From NCBI RefSeq assembly GCF_018390605.1, contig NZ_JAHBGD010000017.1, forward strand, positions 1 through 64,000: 64,000 nucleotides of DNA. The letters are read 5' to 3'. Below the pieces are notes generated by a model, which worked only from the letters and a program-made list of their open reading frames with translations, ran no database searches and was not told where the DNA came from. Shown here in pieces: positions 36,777 to 47,059 of the stretch; within the stretch, counting starts at the first letter, position 1; every line of letters begins with the position of its first letter. The DNA is from Ancylobacter defluvii. Lineage in GTDB: Bacteria; Pseudomonadota; Alphaproteobacteria; Rhizobiales; Xanthobacteraceae. Position numbers and translations under genes: made by a program.

Positions 36777-39238
36777 AGGTCGGCCGCGTACCAGCCGGCT
36801 ACATTGGCAAGGTCACCCCGGTGTCCGAAGGGCATCGCAGGCGCCTCGCCAGTTGGCTGTTCTCGACGATTTTGTGCAGTGCGCTGGGCGTCTTCGCTCC
36901 GGCAGGCGGAGCTATTGCCCAGGAGGCAAACACCGCTGCCGCTCGCGAGCTGCTGACCCAGCGCCAGACCGATCCGAACGCCAAGATGTTGGTGACGGCG
37001 GATGAGCTGGTCTATGACTACAACCGCAACGAGGTCATCGCCGACGGCAACGTGCAGATCTATTACGACGGCGCCGTGCTTGAGGCGAAACGCGTCGTCT
37101 ATGATCGTGCCAACAACCGTCTGAAGGCGGAAGGCGGCGTGCGGCTGAAGGACAAGGACGGCAAGGTCATCGCCGCCGAGAGCCTCAATCTGTCGGAAAA
37201 TTTCGCTGACGGCTTCGTCAACTCGCTGCGTATCGACACGCCGGATAACCTGCATTTCGCCGCGGCTCGCGCCGATCGCGAGGGCGGTGACACCACGGTG
37301 CTCACCAGCGGCGCCTACACGCCCTGCGAACCGTGCAAAACGAATCCGGAAAAGCCGCCACTCTGGCAGATCAAGGCTGCGCGCATCATCCACAAGGAAA
37401 AAGAGCAGACCATCTATTTCCAGAACGCCAGCCTGGAGTTTCTCGGCGTTCCGATTGCATGGGTGCCCTATCTCGAGGCTCCGGACCCGACCGTCAAACG
37501 CAAGTCGGGCTTCCTGATGCCGCAGTTCATCAATACGTCCGAGATCGGCTTCGGCGGCACGGTGCCGTATTTCTGGAACATCGCGCCCAATATGGACGTG
37601 ACGTTCTCGCCGCTCCTCGTCTCCAAGCAGGGTGTGGTGCTCGACGCCGAATTCCGCCACCGGCTGGAGACCGGAACCTACAGCGTGCGCGGCGCCTGGA
37701 TTGACCAGATGGACAAGGACGAGTTCCTTGGGACGCCGGGCTATCGCGACAATCGCGGCTTCGTCGAGACGCATGGCCGCTTCAACATCAACCAGAACTG
37801 GTACTGGGGCTGGGACGGCTGGCTGACGTCAGACAAGACCTTCCTCGAAGACTACCAGTTCATCAACGACAATGTAAAAGAGGTCACCTCGCAGCTCTAT
37901 TTGGTCGGTCAGGGAGACCGGTCCTATTTCGATCTGCGCGGCATGTATTTCCAGGGCCTCACGGAATATGACGACCAGGACCAGCTGCCGATCGTCGGCG
38001 TCCTGGACTACAGCAAGACCCTCGACCAGTCGGTATTCGGCGGCGAGTTCAGTTACGATTTCAACTTTACCGCCCTGACCCGCCAGGAAGTCGACCTGCG
38101 CGCCACCTCCGCGGCGTTTGTCGTGCCGGAGATCATTCAGGGCGCAACCAACGAGTGCGACCTGAACGCCGTCGGAGCCGACCCCGCCCAGCAGCGCCAG
38201 GACTGCCTGATGCGCGGCATGGCCGGCAGCTATACGCGTCTGTCGGGCGTCGCGAACTGGCGCCGCACCTTCATCGACGATGCCGGCCAGATGTGGACGC
38301 CGTTCCTCAACGCCCAGGTGGATGTCGCCTCGGTGCAGGCCGAGGAACAGGATTATCCGTGGCTGTCGAGCAGCGACCAGTCGCTCGTCCGCGCCATGCC
38401 CGCCATCGGCCTCGAATATCGCTACCCCTTCATGTCCACCGAGAAGTGGGGCACCCAGACCATCGAGCCGATCGCCCAGATCATCGTACGGCCGAATGAG
38501 ACCGACATCGGGCAGTTCCCGAATGAAGACGCGCAGAGCCTGATCTTCGACGACACCAACCTGTTCGAGATCAACAAGTTCTCCGGCTACGACCGGGTCG
38601 AGGGTGGCAGCCGTGTCAACTACGGCATCCAGTACAACGCCTTCATCGGCGGCGTCGGGCAGGTGAACGCGCTCATCGGCCAGTCCTATCAGCTGGCCGG
38701 GCAGAACTCGTACGCGATCGGCGACATGGCCAATACCGGCCTCGAATCCGGTCTCGACGACGACCTGTCCGACTATGTGGCACGCCTCTACTACGCCCCG
38801 ACGCAGAATTTCGCTCTGATCAACCGCTTCCGCTTCGCCGAAGACGACTGGGCGGTCGAGCGCTACGAGGTCGAAGGCCGCGCCACCATCAACAAGCTGA
38901 CGGTCGGCGCCATCTACGGTCTCTATGCCGCTCAGCCGCTGCTCGGCTATTATGAGCAGCGCGAGGGCGTGCTGGGCACCGGCAGCTACAAGATCGACCA
39001 GAACTGGAGCCTGCAGGCAGCCGCCCGCTACAATTTCCAGGTCGATGAGATCGACTACACGCTGTTCGGCGTGAGCTACATGGACGAGTGCTTCGGCATC
39101 ACCCTGAGCTACAAGTCGGACTATACCGAGAGCGGCAACCGTGAGCGCGTCGACACCGTGCTGCTGACCCTCACCCTGCGTACGCTCGGGACTGTCGGCT
39201 TCTCGACCGGCGTCGGCGACAGTTCTTCGTCCGAGTGA
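36773..39238 (+). CDS. lptD: LPS-assembly outer-membrane protein LptD
   Basis: This 821-residue protein inserts lipopolysaccharide into the outer leaflet. After a basic start and a signal-like hydrophobic segment (LFSTILCSALGVFAPAGG) comes the OstA/LptA-like jellyroll (MLVTADELVYDYNRNEVIAD) and then a large beta-barrel. YTPCEPCKTNPEKPPLWQIK marks the jellyroll-barrel junction, as in alphaproteobacterial LptD. The ATG at 36773 has GGGAGG just upstream and overlaps the lptG stop. The C-terminus ends in a short acidic/serine tail. Confidence 0.96.
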   Translation: MKVGRVPAGYIGKVTPVSEGHRRRLASWLFSTILCSALGVFAPAGGAIAQEANTAAARELLTQRQTDPNAKMLVTADELVYDYNRNEVIADGNVQIYYDGAVLEAKRVVYDRANNRLKAEGGVRLKDKDGKVIAAESLNLSENFADGFVNSLRIDTPDNLHFAAARADREGGDTTVLTSGAYTPCEPCKTNPEKPPLWQIKAARIIHKEKEQTIYFQNASLEFLGVPIAWVPYLEAPDPTVKRKSGFLMPQFINTSEIGFGGTVPYFWNIAPNMDVTFSPLLVSKQGVVLDAEFRHRLETGTYSVRGAWIDQMDKDEFLGTPGYRDNRGFVETHGRFNINQNWYWGWDGWLTSDKTFLEDYQFINDNVKEVTSQLYLVGQGDRSYFDLRGMYFQGLTEYDDQDQLPIVGVLDYSKTLDQSVFGGEFSYDFNFTALTRQEVDLRATSAAFVVPEIIQGATNECDLNAVGADPAQQRQDCLMRGMAGSYTRLSGVANWRRTFIDDAGQMWTPFLNAQVDVASVQAEEQDYPWLSSSDQSLVRAMPAIGLEYRYPFMSTEKWGTQTIEPIAQIIVRPNETDIGQFPNEDAQSLIFDDTNLFEINKFSGYDRVEGGSRVNYGIQYNAFIGGVGQVNALIGQSYQLAGQNSYAIGDMANTGLESGLDDDLSDYVARLYYAPTQNFALINRFRFAEDDWAVERYEVEGRATINKLTVGAIYGLYAAQPLLGYYEQREGVLGTGSYKIDQNWSLQAAARYNFQVDEIDYTLFGVSYMDECFGITLSYKSDYTESGNRERVDTVLLTLTLRTLGTVGFSTGVGDSSSSE

Positions 39239-39335
39239 CGACGCCGTCCGGAGCGTCGCATTGACGCCACAACCAACGGCCAGAACAGCCATGATCGCGG
39301 TAGGGTCCGCCGGAAAAAGGGAGAAGGGTTGCGCT

Positions 39336-40325
39336 ATGCTTACGAAGGGTCATCGCAAGCAGGTTTCGCGCATCCATTCGACCCCCGCGTCCCGTTCATT
39401 CAAGGGCATTTCCCGCGCGGCCCTGCTATGCGCCGGCCTTGCATTGCCAGCGTTCCTGGCCCCCTCACCGGCCAAGGCTCAACAGATCGTCGTGATGGTG
39501 CAGGGTGACCCCATCACCAGCTTCGACGTCAGCCAGCGCATCAAGCTCATCCAGCTTACCGAACGCCGGTCGCTGAACAGCAAGCAGTCCCTGGAGGAGC
39601 TGATCGACGAGCGGCTGAAGATATTCACCGCCAATCGCTATGGCATCACCATCGATGACGCGGAAGTGAACAAGATGTTCGCCAACATGGCGAGCCGTTC
39701 CGGCCGTACATCCGAGCAGCTCACCCAGGCGCTGTCGCAGGCAGGTATCGATGCCCGCATCCTCAAGCAGAAGATGCGGGCGGACTATGTGTGGAACAAC
39801 TATGTGCGCGGGCGCTTCTCGTCGGCGACCACGGTGCGCGATTCCGACATCTTCGCCGCGTTGAACGCCAAGGGCGCCGATGTCGCCAAGGCCCAGCGCA
39901 CCACTGAATACACCGTGCGCCAGATCGTCCTCGTCGTCTCGCGTACCGCCCCGCCGGCACTGCGCTCGCAGCGCATAGCCGAGGCGAATGCTCTGCGCCG
40001 GTCCTTCACCGACTGCGACGCCGGCGTCGCCGCCGCCCGCCAGCTGCGCGAGACCGTGGTGCGTGATCCGGTAATCCGCACCTCGGCCGACATGCCTCCG
40101 GCGTTGCGCAAGATCATGGACGATACTCCGGTCGGCCAGACCACCCAGCCGGAGGTGACGCAGGCCGGCATCGAGATGGTTGCCGTCTGTAGCCGCCGCG
40201 AGGTCGTCGGCGAGAGTGCGCAGAAGCGCGAGGTCCGCAACGAACTGCAGAGCAAGCAGTTCGAGACCCAATCGGCCCGCCTGCTTGCGGAAGCGCGCAA
40301 GAGCGCCATGATCCAGTATCGCTGA
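39336..40325 (+). CDS. SurA-like periplasmic chaperone / peptidylprolyl isomerase
   Basis: The ATG at 39336 has AAGGG seven bases upstream and gives 329 residues. A long basic N-region leads into a signal peptide ending in SPAKAQQ. The SurA N-terminal chaperone domain follows (QGDPITSFDVSQRIKLIQLT, QSLEELIDERLKIFTAN), then a region of about 100 residues in the place of the parvulin domain (TTEYTVRQIVLVV). The protein is likely to escort outer-membrane barrels such as LptD. Whether the isomerase site is active is uncertain. It lies in the lptD-pdxA operon, as in other proteobacteria. Confidence 0.88.
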   Translation: MLTKGHRKQVSRIHSTPASRSFKGISRAALLCAGLALPAFLAPSPAKAQQIVVMVQGDPITSFDVSQRIKLIQLTERRSLNSKQSLEELIDERLKIFTANRYGITIDDAEVNKMFANMASRSGRTSEQLTQALSQAGIDARILKQKMRADYVWNNYVRGRFSSATTVRDSDIFAALNAKGADVAKAQRTTEYTVRQIVLVVSRTAPPALRSQRIAEANALRRSFTDCDAGVAAARQLRETVVRDPVIRTSADMPPALRKIMDDTPVGQTTQPEVTQAGIEMVAVCSRREVVGESAQKREVRNELQSKQFETQSARLLAEARKSAMIQYR

Positions 40326-40334
40326 CACGCGTCG

Positions 40335-41357
40335 ATGAGCGCCCTCTCCTCCCCGCTCGCGCTGTCGTTGGGCGAACCGGCGGGTATCGGGCCGGACATC
40401 GTGCTGGCGGCCTGGCTGCGACGGCAAGAGCTGCGGCTGCCGCCCTTCTTCGTCACCGGCGATCCGGCCTGCCTCGCCGCCCGCGCCAAGCATCTCGGTC
40501 TTGCGCTCGATATTGTCGAGGCTGACCCACACGACGCCGCGGCCACTTTTGCAGCCGCCCTCCCGGTCGTTCCCACCGGGCCAACCGTCACCGCGACACC
40601 CGGCCGGCCCGACGCGTCGAGCGGCCCGGCAGCGCAGGCTGCCATCGATGCCGCCGTTGCTCTGGTCCGCAACGGCCAGGCACGGGCGATCGTCACCAAT
40701 CCGATCGCCAAGTCGGTGCTTTATGCCAACGGCTTCCCTTTTCCCGGTCACACCGAGTATCTCGCGCATCTGTGCGGCACGCCGGCGCCGCGGCCGGTGA
40801 TGATGATCTGGTCGCCTGAACTGGCGGTCATCCCGGCCACTATCCATGTGCCGATCACCGACGTTCCGCGCCTTCTCACCGTCGAATTGTTGGTGGAGAC
40901 CGGGCGCATAGCCGCCGCCGACCTCATCCGACGCTTCGGCATCGCCGCCCCGCGCATCGCGGTATGCGGGCTCAATCCGCATGCCGGTGAAGACGGCACC
41001 ATCGGTCGCGAAGACGAGGAAATCACACGGCCCGCCGTTGATGCCCTGCGCGCCCTCGGAATCGATGCGCGCGGACCGCTGCCGGCCGACACGCTGTTCC
41101 ACGCCGCGGCGCGACGGACCTATGACGTCGTCATCGGCGCCTATCACGATCAGGTGCTGGCGCCGGTGAAGACGCTGGCCTTCGATACCGGAGTCAACGT
41201 CACCCTCGGCCTGCCCTTCGTGCGCACCTCGCCCGATCATGGCACCGCCTTCGACATTGCCGGCACCGGGCGCGCCAATCCGTCGAGCCTGATCGAGGCA
41301 ATCCGCCTCGCCGACCGCCTCGCCGGCGCCGACGCCAGGGCGGACGCCGCCGAATGA
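40335..41357 (+). CDS. pdxA: 4-hydroxythreonine-4-phosphate dehydrogenase
   Basis: This cytoplasmic enzyme of vitamin B6 synthesis oxidises 4-phospho-hydroxythreonine. The 340-residue protein has the family motifs: [18 protein letters not shown] at the N-terminus, a histidine metal ligand in [23 protein letters not shown] in the middle and [16 protein letters not shown] near the end. It starts nine bases after surA and its stop overlaps the rsmA start. Confidence 0.97.
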   Translation: MSALSSPLALSLGEPAGIGPDIVLAAWLRRQELRLPPFFVTGDPACLAARAKHLGLALDIVEADPHDAAATFAAALPVVPTGPTVTATPGRPDASSGPAAQAAIDAAVALVRNGQARAIVTNPIAKSVLYANGFPFPGHTEYLAHLCGTPAPRPVMMIWSPELAVIPATIHVPITDVPRLLTVELLVETGRIAAADLIRRFGIAAPRIAVCGLNPHAGEDGTIGREDEEITRPAVDALRALGIDARGPLPADTLFHAAARRTYDVVIGAYHDQVLAPVKTLAFDTGVNVTLGLPFVRTSPDHGTAFDIAGTGRANPSSLIEAIRLADRLAGADARADAAE

Positions 41358-42220
41358 GCGCCATCGACGACCTGCCGCCACTGCGCGACGTCATCCGCAG
41401 CCACGGCCTGTCCGCGCTGAAGTCGCTCGGTCAGAATTTCCTGCTCGACCTCAACCTCACCTCCCGCATTGCCCGCACAGCCGGCACGCTGGAGGAGATG
41501 ACAGTGTTCGAGGTCGGACCGGGTCCTGGCGGCCTTACCCGTGCCTTGCTGGCTCTCGGCGCGAAGCACGTAGTGGCGGTCGAGAGAGACGCGCGCTGCA
41601 TCGCAGCGCTGAATGAGGTCGCTGCGCACTATCCCGGCCGGCTGGAGATCATCGAGGGGGACGCCCTCGCCACCGACTTCGCGCCGCGGGCCGCGGGCCG
41701 ATCCTGCATCGTCGCCAACCTGCCCTACAATATCGGCACGCCACTGCTTGTCGGCTGGCTCTCGGCCGAGCCCTGGCCACCCTTCTATGAGAGCCTGACG
41801 CTGATGTTCCAGCGCGAGGTGGCCGAACGCATCGTCGCCACGCCCGGCTCCGATCACTATGGGCGTCTAGCCGTGCTCACCGGCTGGCGAGCCACGGCGC
41901 GCATCGCCTTCGATGTGGCGCCTTCCGCCTTCGTACCCCCGCCGAAAGTCACGTCCTCGGTGGTGCATATCGTGCCGCGGACCGTGCCCCTGCCCTGCGA
42001 CAGGCGGATATTGGAGCGGGTCACCGAGGCGGCCTTCGGCCAGCGCCGCAAGATGCTGCGCCAGAGCCTGAAGAGCCTCGGCGTCGATCCGCTCGCCTTG
42101 TTGGAAGCCGCCGGCATCGAGCCGACCGAACGCGCCGAGCAGGTGTCGGTGGAAGGCTTCGTCGCTCTCGCCAACGCGTTCACCGCGCTGCGCACCGGCA
42201 AGGTATCTGTCAGTCTGTGA
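41354..42220 (+). CDS. rsmA: 16S rRNA dimethyladenosine transferase
   Basis: This RsmA/KsgA enzyme dimethylates two adenines near the 3' end of 16S rRNA. The 288-residue protein contains [20 protein letters not shown] motif [17 protein letters not shown] and the catalytic [15 protein letters not shown]. It starts at an ATG overlapping the pdxA stop (ATGA). The last 11 bases overlap the convergent gmk gene. Confidence 0.97.
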   Translation: MSAIDDLPPLRDVIRSHGLSALKSLGQNFLLDLNLTSRIARTAGTLEEMTVFEVGPGPGGLTRALLALGAKHVVAVERDARCIAALNEVAAHYPGRLEIIEGDALATDFAPRAAGRSCIVANLPYNIGTPLLVGWLSAEPWPPFYESLTLMFQREVAERIVATPGSDHYGRLAVLTGWRATARIAFDVAPSAFVPPPKVTSSVVHIVPRTVPLPCDRRILERVTEAAFGQRRKMLRQSLKSLGVDPLALLEAAGIEPTERAEQVSVEGFVALANAFTALRTGKVSVSL

Positions 42221-42884
42221 GCCCAGCCAGTTCCTCGTCCAACCGCTCGATGATCGGCGGCAGGCCGAGCTGGCGCTCGCGGCGCAGACGCTCGGAGGCA
42301 AGGATGTTGCGCAGGGAAGTGAAGGTCCTGTCGAGATCCTGATTCACCAGCACGTAGTCGTATTCCGTCCAGTGGGCAATCTCGGTGCGGGCGTTCTTCA
42401 GCCGCTTCTCGATCACCCCGGAGGCGTCCTCGGCGCGGCGCTCCAACCGCTGCTTCAGCTCGGTGGCCGACGGCGGCAGGATGAACACGCCAACAATGTC
42501 GGAGCGCATCTTCTCGTACAGCTGCAGCGTGCCCTGATAATCGATGTCGAACAGCACGTCGCGGCCCGCGGCAAGCGCCGCCTCCACCGGCTCGCGCGGC
42601 GTGCCGTAGAAATTGCCGTGCACCTCCGCCGATTCGAGCAGGTCATTGGTATCGCGCAGCCGCTCGAAGCGATCACGGCTGACGAAGTGATAGTGGATCC
42701 CCTCCACCTCGCTCGGCCGGCGCTCGCGCGTCGTCACCGACACCGAGAGATGGATCTCGGGGTGCTTCTCCAGCAACAGCCGCGCCAGGGTCGACTTACC
42801 GGCCCCGGACGGCGAGGACAGCACCAGCATCAGCCCGCGCCGGGCGATGGAGATTTCGGTTCGGGCCGGGATCATGCGCGTCAC
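42210..42884 (-). CDS. gmk: Guanylate kinase
   Basis: This enzyme phosphorylates GMP to GDP. It contains the P-loop [11 protein letters not shown], then [20 protein letters not shown], and [11 protein letters not shown] and [10 protein letters not shown] further on. The frame can start at a GTG (42884) that overlaps the yicC stop, or at the ATG at 42875. Total length is about 221-224 residues. Gmk next to YicC is a conserved pairing. Confidence 0.97.
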   Translation of the reverse strand: MTRMIPARTEISIARRGLMLVLSSPSGAGKSTLARLLLEKHPEIHLSVSVTTRERRPSEVEGIHYHFVSRDRFERLRDTNDLLESAEVHGNFYGTPREPVEAALAAGRDVLFDIDYQGTLQLYEKMRSDIVGVFILPPSATELKQRLERRAEDASGVIEKRLKNARTEIAHWTEYDYVLVNQDLDRTFTSLRNILASERLRRERQLGLPPIIERLDEELAGLTD

Positions 42885-43768
42885 TCGATATTCTGGACCT
42901 GTTCGCGGAACTGCTCGACGATCCCCTTGAGCTCAAGCCCGATCGCCGTCAGCGACACGTCATTGGCCTTGGAGCACAGGGTATTGGTCTCGCGGTTGAA
43001 TTCCTGGGCGAGGAAATCGAGCCGCCGCCCCACCGGTCCACCCTCGGCCAGCATGGCACGGGCGGCCGCCACATGGGCGACCAGCCGGTCGAGTTCCTCG
43101 CGCACATCGACCTTGCTGGCAAGCAGCAACGCCTCTTGATGCAGCCGATCCGGATCGAAGGCCTTGCCGCCGCCGGTCAATGCGGCGATCTGCTCGGCGA
43201 GTTTGGCGCGGATCGCTTCCGGTTGACGGGCTGGATTGGCTTCGGCCGCCGCCGTCAGCCGCTCGATGCCGTCGAGGCGTTCGTTGAGGACGGCACCGAG
43301 GGCTGCTCCCTCGCTGGCGCGCATGTCGATGAGCGCATGGAGCGCCGCCTCGAAGCCGGCAGTCACCGCCGCCTCCGCCGCCTTGCGCTGTTCCGGCGTG
43401 TCCTCGGCTTCGGCGATTTCCAGCACCCCTTTAAGGCCAAGCAGGCTTTCCAGTTGTACTGGCGGCGCGCCCATCTCGCGGCTGATCCGCGAAACCGTGG
43501 CCGCCACCGCACGCAACACCTCTTCATTGACCCGTACGCTGACGGCCGAATCGCTGCGCGTCATGGTCAGGTTGGCGTTGATGTTGCCGCGGGACAGCCG
43601 GCCAGCGGCAATGGCTTTGAGCGGCGCTTCAAGGATGTCCCAGCCCACCGGCATGCGCAGGCGCAGGTCCAGCCCCTTGCCGTTGACTGATTTGAGTTCC
43701 CACGCCCAGCTCCAGGCGCCCGAGAGCCCCTGTGTACGTGAGAACCCCGTCATACTGGCCAGCGCCAT
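42881..43768 (-). CDS. yicC: YicC-family endoribonuclease
   Basis: The ATG at 43768 has GGAG eight bases upstream and gives 295 residues starting MALASMTGFSRTQG, the family's typical opening. The N-terminal YicC domain (WELKSVNGKGLDLRLRMP) and the C-terminal DUF1732 domain (FLAQEFNRETNTLCSKANDV) are intact. E. coli YicC is an RNase involved in small-RNA turnover; the same role here is inferred. It is coupled to gmk. Confidence 0.92.
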   Translation of the reverse strand: MALASMTGFSRTQGLSGAWSWAWELKSVNGKGLDLRLRMPVGWDILEAPLKAIAAGRLSRGNINANLTMTRSDSAVSVRVNEEVLRAVAATVSRISREMGAPPVQLESLLGLKGVLEIAEAEDTPEQRKAAEAAVTAGFEAALHALIDMRASEGAALGAVLNERLDGIERLTAAAEANPARQPEAIRAKLAEQIAALTGGGKAFDPDRLHQEALLLASKVDVREELDRLVAHVAAARAMLAEGGPVGRRLDFLAQEFNRETNTLCSKANDVSLTAIGLELKGIVEQFREQVQNIE

Positions 43769-43848
43769 CAACCCCACTCCCCGCCCGAACTCTTCGGGAG
43801 GGCGGGACCATAGCCAGCGACGCCGTAGCTCTCAAGCCGTCATGGCGC

Positions 43849-45033
43849 TCAATCCGCTGGCGGTGCGCCGGTATTGCCGGAAACGCCGGCCGCCGCCGGC
43901 TGCTGGCGTTCGATCTGCCGCCACCGTGCCACGTTGCGGTTGTGCTGCTCGAGGTTCTCCGCGAAGACGTGCCCACCGGTGCCGTCGGCGACGAAGTAGA
44001 GGTCCTTGGTCTTTGCCGGATTGGCAGTAGCCTCCAGCGAGGCGCGGCCGGGATTGCCGATCGGCCCCGGAGGTAGGCCCGGTATAGCGTAGGTGTTGAA
44101 CGGCGTCGGCGTGGTGATATCGGCACGGGTGATCGGCCGCTCCAGCCGTCCCTTGCCGCGCACAAGGCCATAGATGATGGTCGGATCGGACTGCAGCCGC
44201 ATCTTCTTGTCGAGCCGGTTGACGAACACGGCGGCGACGCGCGGCCGCTCGTCGGGCTGGCCCGTCTCCTTCTCGACGATGGAGGCAAGGATGACGAGTT
44301 CCTCCGGGGTCTTCACTGGGACCGATGGATCGCGCTTCTGCCAGATTTCCTGCAGCACCGCCTGCTGCGAACGCGCCATGCGCCGCAATATGTCCTCACG
44401 CGAGGTTCCGCGGGTGACCTTGTAGGTCTCGGGCAGCAGGCTGCCCTCGCGCGGGGTCTGGCGCACCGTGCCAGACAGCACCTCGAACTCGGCCAGCCGC
44501 TGGACGATCTGGTCGCTGGTGAGTCCTTCAGGGATGGTGAGGTTGTATTCGATCACCTTGCCGGACACGAGGGTATCAAGCACGTCCCGCGAGGAAGCAC
44601 CGGCAACGAAAGCATATTCCCCCGCCTTCAGCTTGCCTGAGGACCGGGTGCCCACCGCCGCGGCGACGAAGACCCATTTATCGTTGATGAGCCCCTTGGC
44701 GGCGAGCAGATCGGCAATGTCCATCAGCCCGTAGTCGCCGGGAATGATCAGCCTGGTGTCGGCCGTCAGCGGACCCGGTGCGACATAGCGCGACTTGCCG
44801 ATCCAGAACGCCGCCCCACCGAGCAGGATGGCTACGAGCAACAGGGTGAACACGGCGCTTCCGGCCACCACCAGCGGGTGATTCGCCCGATCCGATGCCC
44901 TGCGGCCTGGCTTCGCCTTCTTGGCGGGACGCCGCGGCGGAGGCGGAGCAGCACTCGCGGCTTCCGACGGCGGCGAAGCGGGTGGCGTCTCGGCGGGAGT
45001 GGATCCGGGGGGCGGCGAGTTCTCGTCTGTCAT
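43849..45033 (-). CDS. mltG: Endolytic peptidoglycan transglycosylase MltG
   Basis: This 394-residue inner-membrane protein cuts nascent glycan strands and so sets their length. A proline-rich cytoplasmic N-terminus of about 55 residues precedes one membrane helix (VAGSAVFTLLLVAILLGGAA). The YceG/MltG domain includes the catalytic glutamate block VEKETGQPDERPRVAAVF, then RLQSDPTIIYGL and NTYAIPGLPPGPIGNPGR. The ATG at 45033 has GAGG five bases upstream. It lies downstream of fabF, as in many proteobacteria. Confidence 0.95.
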   Translation of the reverse strand: MTDENSPPPGSTPAETPPASPPSEAASAAPPPPRRPAKKAKPGRRASDRANHPLVVAGSAVFTLLLVAILLGGAAFWIGKSRYVAPGPLTADTRLIIPGDYGLMDIADLLAAKGLINDKWVFVAAAVGTRSSGKLKAGEYAFVAGASSRDVLDTLVSGKVIEYNLTIPEGLTSDQIVQRLAEFEVLSGTVRQTPREGSLLPETYKVTRGTSREDILRRMARSQQAVLQEIWQKRDPSVPVKTPEELVILASIVEKETGQPDERPRVAAVFVNRLDKKMRLQSDPTIIYGLVRGKGRLERPITRADITTPTPFNTYAIPGLPPGPIGNPGRASLEATANPAKTKDLYFVADGTGGHVFAENLEQHNRNVARWRQIERQQPAAAGVSGNTGAPPAD

Positions 45034-45240
45034 GGCGACCTCGCAAAAGCCTGTACCGCACGGATCGGTCGAACCCGCCGGGCGGACCATGCCGCATTTG
45101 CTGAATCCACGACCTCACCCTTAGGATAAGACCGCAGCGTCCGCGGGACCGCGCAACGCAGGAGGCAGACTACCTCCAAATATGGCGAAAGCGGGAAGCC
45201 GGCTCGCGACCTCCCCTAAGGTACGATCGATGACGCTCGA

Positions 45241-46503
45241 TCAGTGCGCGTAGCGCTTGAACACCAAAGACGCATTGGTGCCACCGAAGCCGAACGAGTT
45301 CGACAAAGCATATTCCACCTGCCGCTCGCGCGGCTTATGCGGAACGAGATCGATCGGCGTTTCCATCGACGGATTGTCGAGGTTGATGGTCGGCGGCGCG
45401 ATCTGATCGCGAATGGCGAGCAACGAGAAGATCGCCTCCACCGCACCGGCCGCGCCGAGAAGATGGCCGATCGACGATTTGGTCGACGACATCGAAATGG
45501 TCGCCGCCGCATTGCCGACCAGACGCTGCACCGCACCGAGTTCGATCTCGTCCGCCATGGTCGAGGTGCCATGGGCGTTGATGTAGTCAATCTCGGAGGC
45601 AGAGATGCCGGCCCGCTTCAGCGCCGCACCCATGCAGCGATAGGCACCATCGCCATCCTCGGAGGGAGCGGTAATGTGGAAGGCATCGCCGGACATGCCG
45701 TAGCCGACGATCTCGCCATAAATCTTGGCGCCACGTGCCAGCGCGTGCTCCAGCGCCTCGACCACCACGACGCCGGAACCCTCGCCCATCACGAAGCCGT
45801 CGCGGTCGCGGTCATAGGGCCGCGAGGCCTTCTCCGGCGTATCGTTGTAGCTCGTCGAGAGCGCGCGGCAGGCGGCGAAGCCGGCCATGCCGATGCGGCT
45901 GACGGGCGATTCGGTGCCGCCGGCCACCATCACATCCGCATCGCCAAGCGCGACCAGGCGCGCGGCATCGCCGATGGCGTGAGCCCCGGTCGAACAGGCA
46001 GTCACCACCGCGTGGTTCGGCCCCTTGAGCCCGTGGGCGATCGACACATAGCCGCCGGCAAGATTGATCAGGCGCCCGGGAATGAAGAAGGGAGAAACCC
46101 GGCGCGGACCACGCTCCTGCAACAGGAGGCTGGTCTCGGCGATGCCCTGCAGGCCGCCGATGCCGGAGCCGATCATCACGCCCGAGACGATCTGCTCTTC
46201 ATAAGTCGAGGGATGCCATCCGGCATCGTCCAGCGCCTGCTTGGCAGCCGCCATCGCATAGATGATGAAATCGTCGACCTTGCGCTGCTCCTTCGGCTCC
46301 ATCCACTGGTCGGGATTGAAGCTGCCATCAGAGCCATCGCCGCGCGGAACCTGGCAGGCGATCTTGCAGGGTAGGTCATCTACCTGGAAGTTATCGACGA
46401 CGCGTGCGCCGCTCTTCCCCGCCAGGATGTTCTTCCAGCTGGTCTCGACGCCGCAACCGAGCGGCGTCACCATGCCGAGGCCGGTAACGACGACACGCCT
46501 CAT
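45241..46503 (-). CDS. fabF: 3-oxoacyl-ACP synthase II
   Basis: This enzyme elongates acyl chains by condensing acyl-ACP with malonyl-ACP. The thiolase-fold active site is complete: C170 in VTACSTGAH, H311 in INAHGTSTMADE, and K342 and H347 in SSTKSSIGHLLG. At 420 residues it is the standard length. It follows acpP by 88 bases, on the minus strand. Confidence 0.98.
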   Translation of the reverse strand: MRRVVVTGLGMVTPLGCGVETSWKNILAGKSGARVVDNFQVDDLPCKIACQVPRGDGSDGSFNPDQWMEPKEQRKVDDFIIYAMAAAKQALDDAGWHPSTYEEQIVSGVMIGSGIGGLQGIAETSLLLQERGPRRVSPFFIPGRLINLAGGYVSIAHGLKGPNHAVVTACSTGAHAIGDAARLVALGDADVMVAGGTESPVSRIGMAGFAACRALSTSYNDTPEKASRPYDRDRDGFVMGEGSGVVVVEALEHALARGAKIYGEIVGYGMSGDAFHITAPSEDGDGAYRCMGAALKRAGISASEIDYINAHGTSTMADEIELGAVQRLVGNAAATISMSSTKSSIGHLLGAAGAVEAIFSLLAIRDQIAPPTINLDNPSMETPIDLVPHKPRERQVEYALSNSFGFGGTNASLVFKRYAH

Positions 46504-46591
46504 TCAATCTCTCCGGAACCAGGAGCACGGCGTGCCGCGACGGCGTTCTCCCCGAGGGAAAACCGGCCATCGCGGCCGCGTCTCGCCACCC

Positions 46592-46828
46592 TCAGGCGGC
46601 GTTCTTTTCAAGGAACTTGATTGCGTCGCCGACGGTCAGGATCGTCTCGGCGGCGTCATCGGGGATCTCGCAATTGAAAGCCTCTTCAAAGGCCATCACC
46701 AGCTCGACGGTGTCGAGGCTGTCTGCGCCGAGATCGTCGATGAAGCTGGCATTCTCAGTCACCTTCTCGGGCTCCACGCCCAGATGCTCGGCGACGATTT
46801 TCTTCACGCGCTCGGCAATATCGCTCAT
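46592..46828 (-). CDS. acpP: Acyl carrier protein
   Basis: This 78-residue acidic protein carries fatty-acid intermediates on a phosphopantetheine arm attached to S37 in [12 protein letters not shown]. It is the normal length, and its sequence is the highly conserved type. It lies between fabG and fabF, with about 230 bases upstream free of genes, so it probably has its own promoter. Confidence 0.98.
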   Translation of the reverse strand: MSDIAERVKKIVAEHLGVEPEKVTENASFIDDLGADSLDTVELVMAFEEAFNCEIPDDAAETILTVGDAIKFLEKNAA

Positions 46829-47059
46829 CGGTTCACCCTCGTCCGTATCAGGAGGTTGCTACGTTATTTCCATCACGGTCGCCATCCGGAAGCCCCGGAC
46901 AACGACCTGTTATTTGCCCCGATTAGAGGATGTCGCGGACGACTCGCTTGTTCTGCGCGGTGTCCGGCCCCCTGTGAGCCGAGGCGGTCGTTAGCACACT
47001 TCATCTGGTAAAACCAGCACGCGGACGGCGCTGGAATGCCCGGATTTCAGTAGCTTTCG